A stretch of 64,000 nt of DNA from Liolophura sinensis. Lineage: Eukaryota; Mollusca; Polyplacophora; Chitonida; Chitonidae. The position numbers and the translations under genes are program-made. The stretch lies in NCBI RefSeq assembly GCF_032854445.1, contig NC_088300.1, positions 55,962,984-56,026,983 of the forward strand, in the 5' to 3' direction. Under the pieces are notes generated by a model. It saw only the letters and a program-made list of their open reading frames with translations. It searched no databases and was not told the origin of the DNA. Below are positions 44,612 to 55,786 of the stretch, piece by piece (within the stretch, counting starts at the first letter, position 1; every line of letters starts with the position of its first letter).

Positions 44612-45226
44612 TCACTAAATATGATATAAGCAACATTACGAATGGGCTGCATCGATCACTGCCGTGTGTTGCTGAGTTCAGAATTCCAATATTAAGCTGC
44701 TGTTAACAGCTCTAACCTTTCTTTGGTTTACTCTAAGGACAGCAAAAAAGTGATGTAATTAAAGTACAGATTAAGGTAGCACCAAATCGAAGTTTTTGTC
44801 TCTAAATACTTTTTGTATTTTGTTTTCATGCACTGTCGTTATAGGGCATTAGGAATACAGATTTGCAGGGTAACATTTTAGAGCGATGTTTTCCAAAAAA
44901 AAAATTAGCATCATTCTTTTCACATTAGGATTTTCGTGTGGATAACGTTACTTTAATTCTATGAAAGTTATGTTTAGCAAGGATCTTACACATTATTTAC
45001 ATATCCTTCATCTGTGTTAGTGTGTTCACTTTAGGACTGCTCAATGTGCAAATGGGTAGTTAACACGATACGTGATAACCACAAGCACAACCGCAAGCAC
45101 AACCCTAACCATATCTACAGAAAACAACGCCATTTGAACAACGTCATACCTAAACACACGTAGTACAAACTTCCATTTGACAAAGGCGATGTAGTTCAAA
45201 TCGGCTTTTAGTGATACCAAAAATGA
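44612..45226. other. Non-coding stretch
   Basis: AT-rich unique sequence between the SINE and the 21-bp array. Nothing recognised apart from the short direct repeat at 44930-44971. Confidence 0.4.
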
Positions 45227-45905
45227 AATACAATTCCCAACCACAGAGAACCCACGCCACAGCATGCGGCAGCCACAGAAAACAAAGCAACAGCCTTACA
45301 GAACCTCGCAGCAGCCATGGAGTACCGTGCGGCAGCCACAGAGTATGGTGCGGCAGCCACAGAGTACAGTACGATAGCCACAGAGTACAGTACGTCAGCC
45401 ACAGAGTACCGTGCGGCAGCCACAGAGTACAGTACCTCATCCACAGAGTACAGTGCGGCAGCCACAGAGTATGGTGCGGCAGCCACAGAGTACATTACGT
45501 CAGCCACAGAGTACAGTGCGGCAGCCACAGAGAACCGTGCGGGAGCCACGCAGCACTGTGCGGCAGCTTCAGAGCACCGACCAGCAGTCATAGAGTACCG
45601 TGCGGCAACCATGCATTACTGTGCTGCAGCCACAGAGTACCGACCAGCAGTCACAAAGTGCTGTGCGGCAGCCACAGAGTACCGACCAGCAGTCACAGAG
45701 TACTGTGCGGCAGCCACAGTGAGGCAGCCACAGAAAACCGTTCGACAGCCACTGTGCGGCAGCCACAGAGCACCCACCAGCAGTCACAGAGAGCCGTGCG
45801 GCAGTCACACAATACAGTGCAGCAGCCGCGTAGTACTGTGCGGCAGCCACAGAGCACTGAGCAACAACAATGCACAGCGTACCATGTGGCAGCCACACAG
45901 CACCC
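45227..45905. repeat. 21-bp minisatellite open in all six frames
   Basis: About 30 copies of a 21-bp unit built on GCGGCAGCCACAGAGTACAG. The right half has a compound 42-bp form with GACCAGCAGTCACAGAGTAC. The unit has no stop in any of six frames, so frames of up to 241 codons appear on both strands (for example ATEYSAAATEYGAAA, or YSVAAALYSVAD on the other strand). With no start context, splice sites or frame preference, I read it as a non-coding repeat. Confidence 0.92.
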
Positions 45906-46251
45906 GTGGAGTGAAAACTTTGATGTGCAAATCTGATGGCCATTCTTTCATTGTAGGTTTATATTTATTTGCTGAATTTTAACACCTTACAAAAACCGGT
46001 GTGCTCGAAGTAAACCTCCGACTTCCATCAAGTAGCAGAAGTCACGTAAACAACTTTTCAGATTTATGAACCCTTCCTAGATATGGTTGCTACAGTCACA
46101 TTTTTAGCATTTTGTATTGATTTAGCTAATCACTTAATAGACTTTCTTATGAAACTTGTACCCATGAAGTAAGGATTTGAAGTATATGCTAAAGTACAAA
46201 AAACAATAACACTTTAAAAAATTGATTAATTCAACTTTGAACTTCGTCAAA
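45906..46251. other. Non-coding stretch
   Basis: AT-rich, nothing recognised. Confidence 0.4.
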
Positions 46252-46720
46252 CAGCGAAAAACGTTTTCCCCACAGTTTTATTTGATTTGTGCAACCATCC
46301 GCAGGTTGCTGGCAGACCTTCCCACATACGGAGAGGAAGCCAACATGAGCTGGACTTGAACTCACAGCGACCGCATTGGTGAGAGACTCCTGGGTCATTA
46401 CGCTGCACTAGCGCGCTAACCAACTGAGCCACGGAGGCCCCTTTTTCTCCACAGATAAAAAATTTACACCGCGGAGAAAACATTTACACTGGAAACCTTT
46501 ACAATGCGGAGAAAAGGTTTAACTTTGTCCGCTGTGTAACTTTCTCTGTGGTGTAAACTTTCTCTCTGCAATATAAACCTTCTCACTGAGGTGTAAACGT
46601 TTTCACCTCTGTGTAACTTTTTTTGTGATGTAAACCTTCTCTCTGCGGTGTAAGCGCTTTCTCCGCTGTGTAACTGTCTCTACGGTGTAAACCTTCTCTG
46701 TGCGGAGAAAACGTTTTTCA
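46252..46720. mobile_element. Fold-back-like element made of GTGTAAAC repeats with inverted ends
   Basis: The left end GAAAAACGTTTTCCCCACAG (46256-46275) is the near-exact reverse complement of the right end at 46700-46720 (CTGTG.GGA.AAAACGTTTTTC). Inside, 46442-46720 is made of about 18-20-bp units such as GCGGTGTAAACCTTCTCT. Units in the first part (TTTACACCGCGGAGAAAA) run in the opposite direction to those in the second. A SINE fragment sits between the left end and the units. No clear target duplication. Confidence 0.6.
46273..46441 (-). mobile_element. SINE family 1 with internal deletion
   Basis: The minus strand carries a complete tRNA-like head (GGGGCCTCCGTGGCTCAGTT), box B and the start of the body, then jumps from ...CTGCGGATGGT to CACAAATCAAATAAAA. 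About 120 bases, including the conserved 3' core, are missing, but the tail start is kept. Confidence 0.85.
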
Positions 46721-47121
46721 AAAATTATAGCTTATAATTTTGTGTAAAATGTCTTCGTTTCTGCGTCAATTTGCTTTTGCATATATTTTATATTTTTGGG
46801 TCGTTAATAAGTTTTTACTATCAGATGCCCTTTGAAGCATTGTATAAATCAGTAGAAAATGTTACAAATTTAGAAGGGCAGTAACAGGCTGCCGTAAATG
46901 TAGATAGCAGAAGATGGCAAATTCTTAGTTTGAACACGTACAGTCTAACATTGTGCTCGTTTTGCATTACGTTCTAAATCTTTTCGGAGAACATTCTGTT
47001 CACCTAACGACCTTACGACCTTAGTGCAGCAGTTGGCTGAACAGATTTTGAAGACGTCACTCATATATACTCAAAAAACTACCTGCGTTTTTGCTTTAGG
47101 TGATAGAGTTTAGAGCAGTTT
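46721..47121. other. Non-coding stretch
   Basis: AT-rich, nothing recognised. Confidence 0.4.
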
Positions 47122-47147
47122 GATATATATATATATATATATATAGG
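47122..47147. repeat. (TA)n microsatellite, left of SINE
   Basis: About 25 bases of alternating A and T, directly before a SINE head fragment. Confidence 0.95.
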
Positions 47148-47558
<411 letters not shown>

Positions 47559-48967
47559 GCTTTCGAAACCATATATGCATAAATCACTAGGGCTCGGTTT
47601 CCGCAAGGTAAAGGCAATATATCGCTTTTTACGTGTACAGAATAATGAAATACTGATGAAACATTCTACTGATGCATTTCAAGGGAGACTACTTTGTTGA
47701 CAGTCTGTACCATCACCGAGAGCATCAGTATTTATATTATGATAGCAATCTTACGATGTGAGGAATCATACAGGCAGTCAAACTGATGTACTAACATCGG
47801 CACAATATATCGCTTAAATATTACTAAGACCATTACTAATCTTTTATAGCTTATCTTATATAAAGATTACTAAGCTAAAACATGTTACTTTGTCGTATAT
47901 TGCCTTAGCTTTAATGTAAGATTTCACATGTTCATGCTTGGTATTAAACTTACCATTGTCTCTACAGCACAACCTCTTGATTTAAGCTCAGTTAAATTAG
48001 ATAATTTACAAAATTTGCATGCAGTTGTCACAATGTTTTGAATATTCATACATAATTAAAGTGTCAAAACCTGCTGGCATCCGATCCGACGTACTTAAAT
48101 GGCAAATTTGATTTTATTTTGACATGAAAGCATGGATGATGTAAATTAACTGTCACCATACTAATATCGCCACTCTTCCCGTTACGTTGTAAACCACGTG
48201 ACAACCTTTAGAAACGAGAACTTACACTCGGATCCTGAAATGCTGGTTTAAAGCCCGCTGTGACCCACATTCTTCAACCTTGAAATCTGAGCTACGGTCA
48301 GTCGATGTCGTCATAAGGAAGATATTGTCAATCGCTCCAACCAAGGCCATGGATGCATATCATGTACGTAACAAAATGTTGCAGGAATAGGGCCGTCGCC
48401 GCCCTGGAGGTGAATGGTTTATCGGTCCCTAACAGTTTCCATTACTAACACAGTTTTAGATATTTGTATAATTATTTGTCCCAAGTCCATTCTTGGAAGT
48501 CATACCTGATAAACGCTCTGTTTGGACTTTAAAACAGAACATATCTGTGAAATATAACAAGAGTTTGATTTCATTTATGATGTAATTTCATGAAACCACA
48601 ACACATGCGAAGCACTGAAACAGAAAAGATTTTCTCACATGAAACTTTATGGATGCAATTATTAAGGGAATTCATAGGTAATTCAGCATATTGTATTGAA
48701 AAAATAAGTGCGGTTTATCTTCTGAAAGTGGAGACAAGGGCTTTGGTTGCATTATGTTTACTTTCAAGAGAAGTGAAAATCGCTATTAAGTGATTATCGC
48801 AGATGAAACAAGGGAAACAACTCTTCCCATCAATATGTCCCGCACAAGAGCTTCTTGACCACGATAGTCCATATGACTTTCTCACATGAGTTGTAAAGGT
48901 TTCACGAGCTCATTGATTTTTGTTACTAGTTATGTAGTGAACTTTTTAAATTAAACCTCAAAAATAT
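47559..48967. other. Non-coding stretch
   Basis: AT-rich. A 67-codon frame at 48590-48793 has no support. Confidence 0.4.
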
Positions 48968-49301
48968 ATGACCGGTCCCCGACAGTTGGTAGAGAGTCCG
49001 CTTCGGGAGCAGTAGATCCAGGGTCAATCCTGGGTCGAGTCACACTGAGACCTTAGAAAAGAGGAAGTTGTAACTTCCTCGCTTTGCGTTCAGCATTAAG
49101 GGCATAGTGCGAGGACTTGTTGACCCGCATCAGTATAATGGTTCGGGCGGGGTGGCTTACTTGCCTTCGGTAAGGCGTCTCAGTGCAGCAGTACTAGATA
49201 AAAGAGCGCTGGAAATCCGTCCTGCAACAAAGAGGCACATTACATGCACACTAAGGATTCCTTCGTCGTCATATGACCGAAAAATTGTAACTGAAAATTG
49301 A
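48968..49301 (+). mobile_element. SINE family 2, copy with decayed tail
   Basis: tRNA-like head GACCGGTCCCCGACAGTTGG, then TAGAGAG and box B-like GGGTCAATCCTGG, the body AGAGGAAGTTGTAACTTCCTC (partly palindromic), TAATGGTTCGGGCGGGGTGG, CTTCGGTAAGGCGTCTCAGT and GATTCCTTCGTCGTCATATGAC. The last part, which should hold the TTGAGTACGACG core, is decayed. It matches 62334-62661 over the whole body. Confidence 0.88.
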
Positions 49302-49855
49302 CATTTTCTAAGCTGTGATTGCTGGAACGGAAGTGATAGTATCTTACCTTTGTAAACTCTAGTGGGATAGGTAGTAACATAGGACAGAAAAGTTCTATCC
49401 AAAACGGGCAAAATTCGTGCAAATTAACTGTGCAGGAATTTAGAGTGTATCAACCACCTACAATGTCTACATGGCAGTATTACCCAATCAGTGCTCCTTC
49501 ACTCTTCAGTTCGGAAGCAAATCTTGCGCCCAACTGCCCGAATTGCGCATGTGCATCCTAAAGCGGCTTTTGTCGGAAGACCCTTGACAGTTAAAAAAAG
49601 AGGTTGCAGGCTCAAATCCAGTTCTCCCTTCTTTGGCTAAGGCTTATCTTTAGAATGGTTTTCGTAGTGGTTTTGGCCAGGATCAACCGCTCATATGAAT
49701 AAAACAGCCTTCACTTATCTGAGAATTATTAGCATGACAAATATAAATGATAAAATATCAATCACATTATTACAAAAATTAACTTACGCTCCTACTGGAA
49801 TGCAGTGCATAGAACGGGCGGTGGAATTAGAGTTAAAGTATGCGCCTTTTAAGCG
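49302..49855. other. Non-coding stretch
   Basis: Nothing recognised. Confidence 0.4.
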
Positions 49856-50211
49856 AGAGAAGGGTTCAAGAACGAGTTGAGCCATTTTAAAGTCTTTAAC
49901 ATTTTACAATCTTGTCGCTTTACAGTCTTGGCGTTCATTGTTAGTAGATATTTCACGCACTACCTGATTAGGTGTCTGGACTTTGTGACTGTGTATAGGT
50001 CATGTCCGGTGTCTACGGCATGGCTTTCCAGTAATGTAGCATACATGAGAAGGAGAGGATTTTAAGAACAAGTCGGATCATGGCTTACATTGGCTACCAG
50101 GGTACTTCACGACCTTGGCGTTCATTGATAGTGGATATGTCAGCTACTGTCTAACCAGGAGCCTGGACACTGTGACACGTGTGGCATCGTCTGATGTCTC
50201 CATGCGTCATA
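49856..50211. repeat. Diverged tandem duplication, spacing about 188 bp
   Basis: CTTGGCGTTCATTGTTAGTA (49929) is matched by CTTGGCGTTCATTGATAGTG (50117). Flanking blocks (AAGAACGAGT / AAGAACAAGT, TGTCTGGACTTTGTGAC / AGCCTGGACACTGTGAC) match at the same offset. Confidence 0.7.
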
Positions 50212-50345
50212 AGAGACCTCCGCAGCCTAGGGGTTAGCGCGCTAGCGCTGTATAATAACCCAGAACCCTCTCACCATTGCGATCACTAAGAGTTCAAGTC
50301 CAGGTCATGCTTCTTCCTCTTCTGATAGTGCTTGGGAAGACGCTC
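50212..50345 (+). mobile_element. SINE family 1, head-only diverged copy
   Basis: It reads GACCTCCGCAGCC, GGTTAGCGCGCTAGCGCTGT, CCCTCTCACCATTGCGATCA and AGAGTTCAAGTCCAGGTCAT. After about 50340 the similarity fades, and the 3' core is absent. Confidence 0.8.
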
Positions 50346-51067
50346 TTCAAGCAGAAGCCCGTAGCCATCAATCCACTACCTCTTCTGATAAGGCACACAA
50401 ATCGGATACAGTAACACACAGATGGCTAATTAATGGAGTGACCCATAGAAACGCTTGTACCATCGTAAACCATAATATGCTTTTGTTGTAAAGCTACTGT
50501 GACAGCATTAAACGGCCAAATTTTACCAAATTCGTTGAAGAATAAAGGGTATTAACTGTGGAGAGTATTTATGATTGACTTGTGGGGCCAGATATCGCTG
50601 AAGTAAATATTTTTCATGGTCTCTTCATGGATACTCTTTTATTGACACCCTGACTGAGTAAGTTATGGATATTTGCCCAGACACACCTATACTTCGACCA
50701 ATCAAAATTTGTACCCTTTCTCAAAGGTATTTTGCTCTTTCATTGGCTAACACTGATTGCGTTACTTTTCAATCGTGTGACAAAAGCAGGTGTCTATGGA
50801 CATGGATGAAATATACAGCAGTATGACAACCTTAACTGAGATCGAACTGCTTCACGAGTAACAGTTGTGATATGGCCGAAATGACTTTCAACCCCAAGCA
50901 AAACAAAATTCTTCTTTATATTATGTGTTGAAATTACATATCTATTGCATATCATAGTCAAATATAACAAATATATACCAGTTTTCATTGTTACGCTTTA
51001 ATCTTATCTTTTAACTTTAAATGCTCAAAAAATAGACAATCGTCAACAACGATCTACTGCTGATTCA
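50346..51067. other. Non-coding stretch
   Basis: Nothing recognised. Confidence 0.4.
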
Positions 51068-51258
51068 TTTTATTTATTTGATTGGTGTTTTACGCCGTAC
51101 GAATATTTCACTCATACGTCGGCGGCCAGCATTATGGTGGGAGGAAACCGGGAAACCCACGACCATCCGCAGGCTGCTGGAAGACCTTTCCACGTACGAC
51201 TGGAGAGGTAGCCAACATGAGCTGGACTTGAACCCATGGCGACCGAATAGATGCAAGG
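51068..51258 (-). mobile_element. SINE family 1 with small internal deletions
   Basis: Tail TTTATTTATTTGATTGGTG and core with a 4-base gap (GCCGTACGAATATTTCAC), a second gap in the GAGCCCGGG part, and the body up to box B. The A-box half of the head is missing. Confidence 0.9.
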
Positions 51259-51434
51259 CTTCTGGGTAGGTCTCATTTGTCTCAGTGATGAGAAACACAT
51301 TTGACAACTTTCGTCTAAATGAATGATATATCCGATTTTCCATTGAGTGAGTGCATACGTCATCCCGTACTGCGCCGGCCAATTCATCAGGGTGGACCCT
51401 CTGCTCACGGTTGTCGGCACAGCTGACTAGGCTC

Positions 51435-52200
51435 TAAATGTGTTGGATGGATATCTTTTAGTATTAGTCAGGCAGGATGGTGGACGCTATGAGTGGATGG
51501 AGAACGTATGTAAACTATCATGGCATACTGTAACACTCGCTATGGCTGGGTGGAGAACGAATGTAAACTATCATGGCGTGCTGTGAGACTCGGTATGGCT
51601 GGGTGGAGAACGAATGTAAACTATCATGGCGTGCTGTGAGACTCGGTATGGCTGGGTGGGGAACGTATGTAAACTATCATGACATGCTGTAAGACTCGCT
51701 ATGGCTGGGTGGAGAACGTATATAAACTATCTTGGCATACTGTAAGACTCGCTATGGTTGGGTGGAGAAAGTATGCAAACTATCATGGCATGCAGTAAGA
51801 CTCGCCATGGTTGGGTGGAGAACGTATGTAAACTAGCATGGCATACTGTAAGACTCGCTATGGCTGGGTGGAGAACGTATATAAACTATCTTGGCATACT
51901 GTAAGACTCGCTATGGTTGGGTGGAGAAAGTATGTAAACCATCATGGCATGCAGTAAGACTCGCCATGGTTGGGTGGAGAACGTATGTAAACTATCATGG
52001 CATACTGTAAGACTCGCTATGGCTGGGTGGAGAAAGTATGTAAACTATTATGGCATACTGTAAGACTTGCTATGGCTGGGTGAAGAACGTATGTAAACTA
52101 TCATGGCATACCGTAAGACTCGCTATGGGTGGATGGAGAATGTATGTAAACTATCATGGCATACTGTAACACTTGCTATCCCTGGGTGGAGAACGTGTTT
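51435..52200. repeat. 53-bp minisatellite with 159-bp higher-order repeat
   Basis: The unit is AGACTCGCTATGGCTGGGTG with GAGAACGTATGTAAACTATC and ATGGCATACTGTA, period 53 (51501 to 51554), about 14 copies. Three-unit blocks recur: TATAAACTATCTTGGCATAC appears at 51721 and 51880, 159 bp apart, each followed by the AGAAAGTATG and GCATGCAGTAAGACTCGCCA variants in the same order. Confidence 0.93.
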
Positions 52201-52672
52201 AACAACCTCATAACCAAGGACTTTGCTATAGCTAAATGAAATATATATATATGATAAACATCATACATTAAGGGTGTCACCGTGATCAAGTGGAAAAGAA
52301 ATATTAAACACTTTATATAAAGACATCTCTACAACAAGGAAACACTGCTAGAAAAGTAAATATATATTATTAACAATTAAAGAAGAAAAGGCGTCCATAT
52401 AGTCGATAACATGTTTGCAAAAGATTTTTGTACTTTGTACCATCATTACAGCTATTTGACCAATCACAATCGCTTCAGTCTACAAACATAGGACAGAAGG
52501 AAACAGCCATCTTGAAAGGTTGTTGGAAATAATGTGAACTCAAATTGCGGCAAAGTCGAATATGAGTATTCTTTTAATTCAAAATCTTATTTTAGGTTTC
52601 GATTGTGGCTTTATTAATAGACAAACTCATTTGGACATTGTTGCCAACAAACATAATGCTCTTTTAAATTAG
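52201..52672. other. Non-coding stretch before the 52.7-kb exons
   Basis: AT-rich, nothing recognised. Earlier exons of the following gene may lie here or beyond the array. Confidence 0.35.
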
Positions 52673-52795
52673 TGCTTGGGCAAAATTTATATTCATCTTT
52701 TCAATATGATCAAATCTGGACACTTGGACTGTTTAATTAGAAAAGCAGTTATTGTTCCCATAACTAGGGTTTCCAGACCATATGTCACAGTTGAA
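52673..52795 (+). CDS. Six-exon gene model, exon A (unrecognised protein)
   Basis: Acceptor AATGCTCTTTTAAATTAG, donor GTTGAA/GTAAGC. 41 codons in phase 0/0: CLGKIYIHLFNMIKSGHLDC, then VPITRVSRPYVTVE. It is the first of six exons (52673, 53257, 53662, 54493, 56998, 58280) whose phases chain without a break to a stop, giving about 236 C-terminal residues. I recognise no family. The start of the gene was not found. The phase chain is the main evidence, and individual exons could be wrong. Confidence 0.38.
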
Positions 52796-53256
52796 GTAAG
52801 CATGAAACGGTACATGACGAGCCACTTGTATCTTACTTCTGTATTATTAAGGTTTGAAGATAGAATACGCCTCCGGCTGGATCTTTGGAACCTGAAATCG
52901 AAAAGTTATTTTTTTTACGATATGTAATTTACTTCAGTAGATTTATTGAGTAATTTACGTTAGGTCTTAAACTTAAATAGAAAATGTTGGAAAATGTATT
53001 TTTTGAATGGAATTGGTCCTGCCGCCAGGCGTATTGGCATCCCATTTCACGGAATCGGAGAACCATTTTACCATGTAATAAATACTTGATAAAGATTTCC
53101 AGATGTCCATGTGAGAGATTACCAGAAATGTTTGTTTTTTAAGTCATATCACGACGATATTTAAAGAGGTTCTACTGTAAATTTTGAGGGAGAAATCAGT
53201 AAGCGCAAATCAAATTTTCTTTTCTTTTACGTTTAGCCCAAATTGTAACCTTTCAG

Positions 53257-53297
53257 AAAATACCAAGGTCGCCAATGTACGACATAGTATTAAAATG
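53257..53297 (+). CDS. Six-exon gene model, exon B
   Basis: A very strong pyrimidine-rich acceptor region ends AATTGTAACCTTTCAG. 13 codons KIPRSPMYDIVLK plus two bases, donor AAATG/GTAATG. Unspliced, the frame stops at once (TGG TAA). The two leftover bases plus the first G of exon C make TGG. Confidence 0.36.
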
Positions 53298-53526
53298 GTA
53301 ATGAAGTTTGTAAAATGTATAATGGCAGGTCGCTTTACAGTTCCTTATTAGGCAGCGAAAGCCAATGAGCACTGCCGCACAAGGACGTAAAATCAATAGA
53401 TGAGTCTTCGGAAACGTAATATAAACATAAGCTTGTCGGCGCCTTTGACTATTCCTACGTCTAGTTGGAGCTATGTGATGGACGAGGCTCACTCTACACA
53501 TAGGCTTTACTTTCTTATATAGTACA

Positions 53527-53640
53527 ATTATTTATTTATTTGTTTATTTATTTATTTATTTATCTGATTGGTGTTTTACGCTGACTTATACGATGGGGGT
53601 CAGCATAATGGTGGGAGGAGACCGTCCTAAGTCCGTGCCA
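53527..53640 (-). mobile_element. SINE family 1, tail with core deletion, in the B-C intron
   Basis: A long (AAAT)n tail, GATTGGTGTTTTACGC, then a jump over most of the core to ACTTATACGATGGGGGTCAG and CATAATGGTGGGAGGA. Body and head are lost. Confidence 0.88.
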
Positions 53641-53661
53641 ATCGTTATTATATTGTCATAG

Positions 53662-53921
53662 GAGCCGGCCTAGAATTCCACAAAAAATGCCTCTGACCAA
53701 TATTCCCTCGTATAGCCTCGGGCATATTTATGGTGCTTCCTCACTGCAACGCCATGCCAGTGACATTATCAATGGCACTCCTCTCAGCCAGTCTTTGGCC
53801 TATCTCGTTACACTGAGCAACTCTATGGGGAAGAAGGTCGATTTCTTCCAGTTTTGTACAGATGTATCTCACTACAGAGATAAATCCCCAAGGATGATGC
53901 TTGGCGGCAAAATGAATGAAG
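53662..53921 (+). CDS. Six-exon gene model, exon C
   Basis: Acceptor TTATTATATTGTCATAG. The frame is open from the first base through 86 codons: SRPRIPQKMPLTNIPSYSLG, ASSLQRHASDIINGTPLSQS, and FFQFCTDVSHYRDKSP. The proposed donor GAAG/GTTTAT is mediocre. Alternatively the frame continues to a stop at 53975-53977 as a terminal exon, or starts at the ATG at 53687. The composition is clearly protein-like and less AT-rich than its flanks. No domain recognised. Confidence 0.38.
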
Positions 53922-54047
53922 GTTTATGGTTTTACCTTAACGTGGCAATGCTCCAATTTATATGTTGTCAATCTTGAAGTCAGAGTCAACAAGACATGTG
54001 ACAATATCAGTTAAATGTAGAAGTGATTCACGATGAATATATTAAAG

Positions 54048-54118
54048 ATTTTTAATGAATGAATGTATGAATGAATGAATGAATGAATGATTATGGTTTA
54101 ACGGCACTGAGGCAATAT
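54048..54118 (-). mobile_element. SINE tail with (ATTC)n end
   Basis: Read on the minus strand: AATATTGCCTCAGTGCCGTT, AAACCATAATC, then (ATTC)n. The pattern 'AATATT...AGTxCxGTTAAAC' is the shared SINE 3' core with a third kind of terminal repeat. Only the tail remains. Confidence 0.6.
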
Positions 54119-54492
54119 TGAATCCATATTGTGGGGGAACACTTTGAAGGAGTTGATAATAAATTCGTTTGGCGAGATTACTTTCTTATTTAATGATATA
54201 GTTTAAATATTTAACGATGCTGTAATAAACAAATCCGTTAACATCAAAAACAATTTTTTAATAATGTACACATTTACCCGGATCTAGGAAAAGCTAGGAA
54301 CATCCCAATTCCGAGTAGTTAACGTGTTATTTTATGGATCTTCCGGGCCAATGCAGTTTTTTTACGACTGCGTGCACTACTTATTCCCCACCACTTGTTA
54401 GATATTCCAATCCTTTGCTGACAAAGTGTAACAAAATTAGGTGCATGTAAAACATTGGTTGACTGGTGAAAATGCGTCTGTGGTTTTTTCAG

Positions 54493-54554
54493 CGAACAAT
54501 CCGAAGATTAGTGTCTGTGACAGCCGACACAAGGAAAGCCATGTTGATAAACGT
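54493..54554 (+). CDS. Six-exon gene model, exon X
   Basis: A strong acceptor (TGCGTCTGTGGTTTTTTCAG), entry in phase 1, 20 codons (NNPKISVCDSRHKESHVDKR) and donor CGT/GTGAGG in phase 0. A second frame is also open, but only this one fits both neighbours. Confidence 0.33.
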
Positions 54555-55087
54555 GTGAGGGATAACGGGATGGAGTGACTGTTAAGACAGCGCTAATGTC
54601 ACAAGCCTGGCAATCCACTCGGACAAGCTCAGATTCCCTCTCAACCTTTAATAGTCTCTCCTCCTCATATCACTGCCATGGTGCAATGGCCACCTAACCT
54701 TGTTTTTTATTTCTTCCTTGTACGACTTGCATACAAAAAGAGATCTTCTCGTCTTTGGCGAAATGACTTTACGAATGGACTGATTCGCCTCTGGTTTTCG
54801 CTGGAGCGACTAGAGTAGGATATCAACATATTCTTTCCCACTGAAGATGGGTCGATCGATTCTACTCCTAGAGAAAACCCGCAAAAAGTCTAATAAGACT
54901 AAAATGTGACATTCATTCAAGCGCACGCACCTGGAATCGCTTATTTGTTTATTTGCTATGCTGTCCATTCTTTTCCTTAATCGTGTTACACTCTTAAGCT
55001 TAACTCAGGTCAGGTGTGCGGAATGTAATGCTAGGCCCTAATTACTGAGTCTGCTCAGCGGGAGGTCTCCGAGAACTTGGTACAGAA
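54555..55087. other. Intron sequence
   Basis: Nothing recognised. Confidence 0.35.
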
Positions 55088-55113
55088 CACTCACACCGAA
55101 GATGGTGTGAGTG
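55088..55113. other. Perfect 10-bp stem hairpin
   Basis: CACTCACACC, a GAAGAT loop, then GGTGTGAGTG. It lies 25 bases before a T/G homopolymer tract (55138-55179, runs of T then about 13 G). Function unknown; it could be a chance inverted repeat. Confidence 0.5.
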
Positions 55114-55409
55114 ACTACATGTATTTGCTCTCTGTGTGTTTTTTTGGGGTGTTTTTTTTTTTTTGGGGGGGGGGGGGCACTGCGTCACCAACGACTCCTC
55201 AACAGGCCAACACAGAGGTTGCGAGTGCGAAACTAGGTCAGTTTTAAGTTTGTGTCAGAAATTTTGTGAGGTTATCAAGGTAAGCAAAACGTAGAATTTT
55301 CTCTCCCATTCTTCTCTCTCCTTAAACGTCAGCCCGTTATCATCTTGTGTAAGTCGTTCCCATTGTCCGAATGGGCCTTGATGTCGAAGACGTTTGTGTG
55401 GCCGTTTTG

Positions 55410-55625
55410 CAGTCTCTTTGAAACCCACTTGTCTTCCACCATGTCTTCCATGGCCTGCAAGTCTGTTCGCCACAGGTGAGAAAGTTTGTCAATAACTTTC
55501 CCAATTTCGTACGTTTATCCCTGTCACAACGATTTTTTCTACAGCCACAACAATAACCGCCATCGCACGTTGAGGGATTTCTCTTTCTGGCATTAAACAA
55601 CGATGAGGTGAATAAATCTTGCATA
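55410..55625 (+). mobile_element. SINE family 3-like repeat, diverged
   Basis: It shares CCACTTGTCTTC, GTCTGTTCGCCA.A.GTG and GAAAGTTTGTCAA with 59060-59258, and ends with CCGCCATCGCACGTTGAGGG and GCATTAAACAACGATG, a decayed SINE core. The minus-strand frame here is not a gene. Confidence 0.5.
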
Positions 55626-55786
55626 AGTGTAAAAGCTCAGGAAGTAAATAAGTTTATTGATATGTTTTTACACAAAAACCCATCAAAAGAGATTATAACC
55701 TACTGGTCCCATTAAATGGATCAATCCCCAAAACTCGATACACCCTCGATAATCGACGTCGAGTTGCAAACTTTTTCAAAGTTTTA

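Noticed and set aside
44328-44971. GTGTGGATAACGTTACT on both sides of a SINE
   Set aside because: It is too far from the element ends and too diverged to be a target-site duplication. It is an unrelated short direct repeat.
45211-45982. 241- and 221-codon frames plus large minus-strand frames
   Set aside because: They are produced by the 21-bp array that is open in all six frames. No frame is favoured.
48968-49045. Possible tRNA gene
   Set aside because: The tRNA-like sequence is the head of SINE family 2, not a complete tRNA. The same applies to family 1 heads elsewhere.
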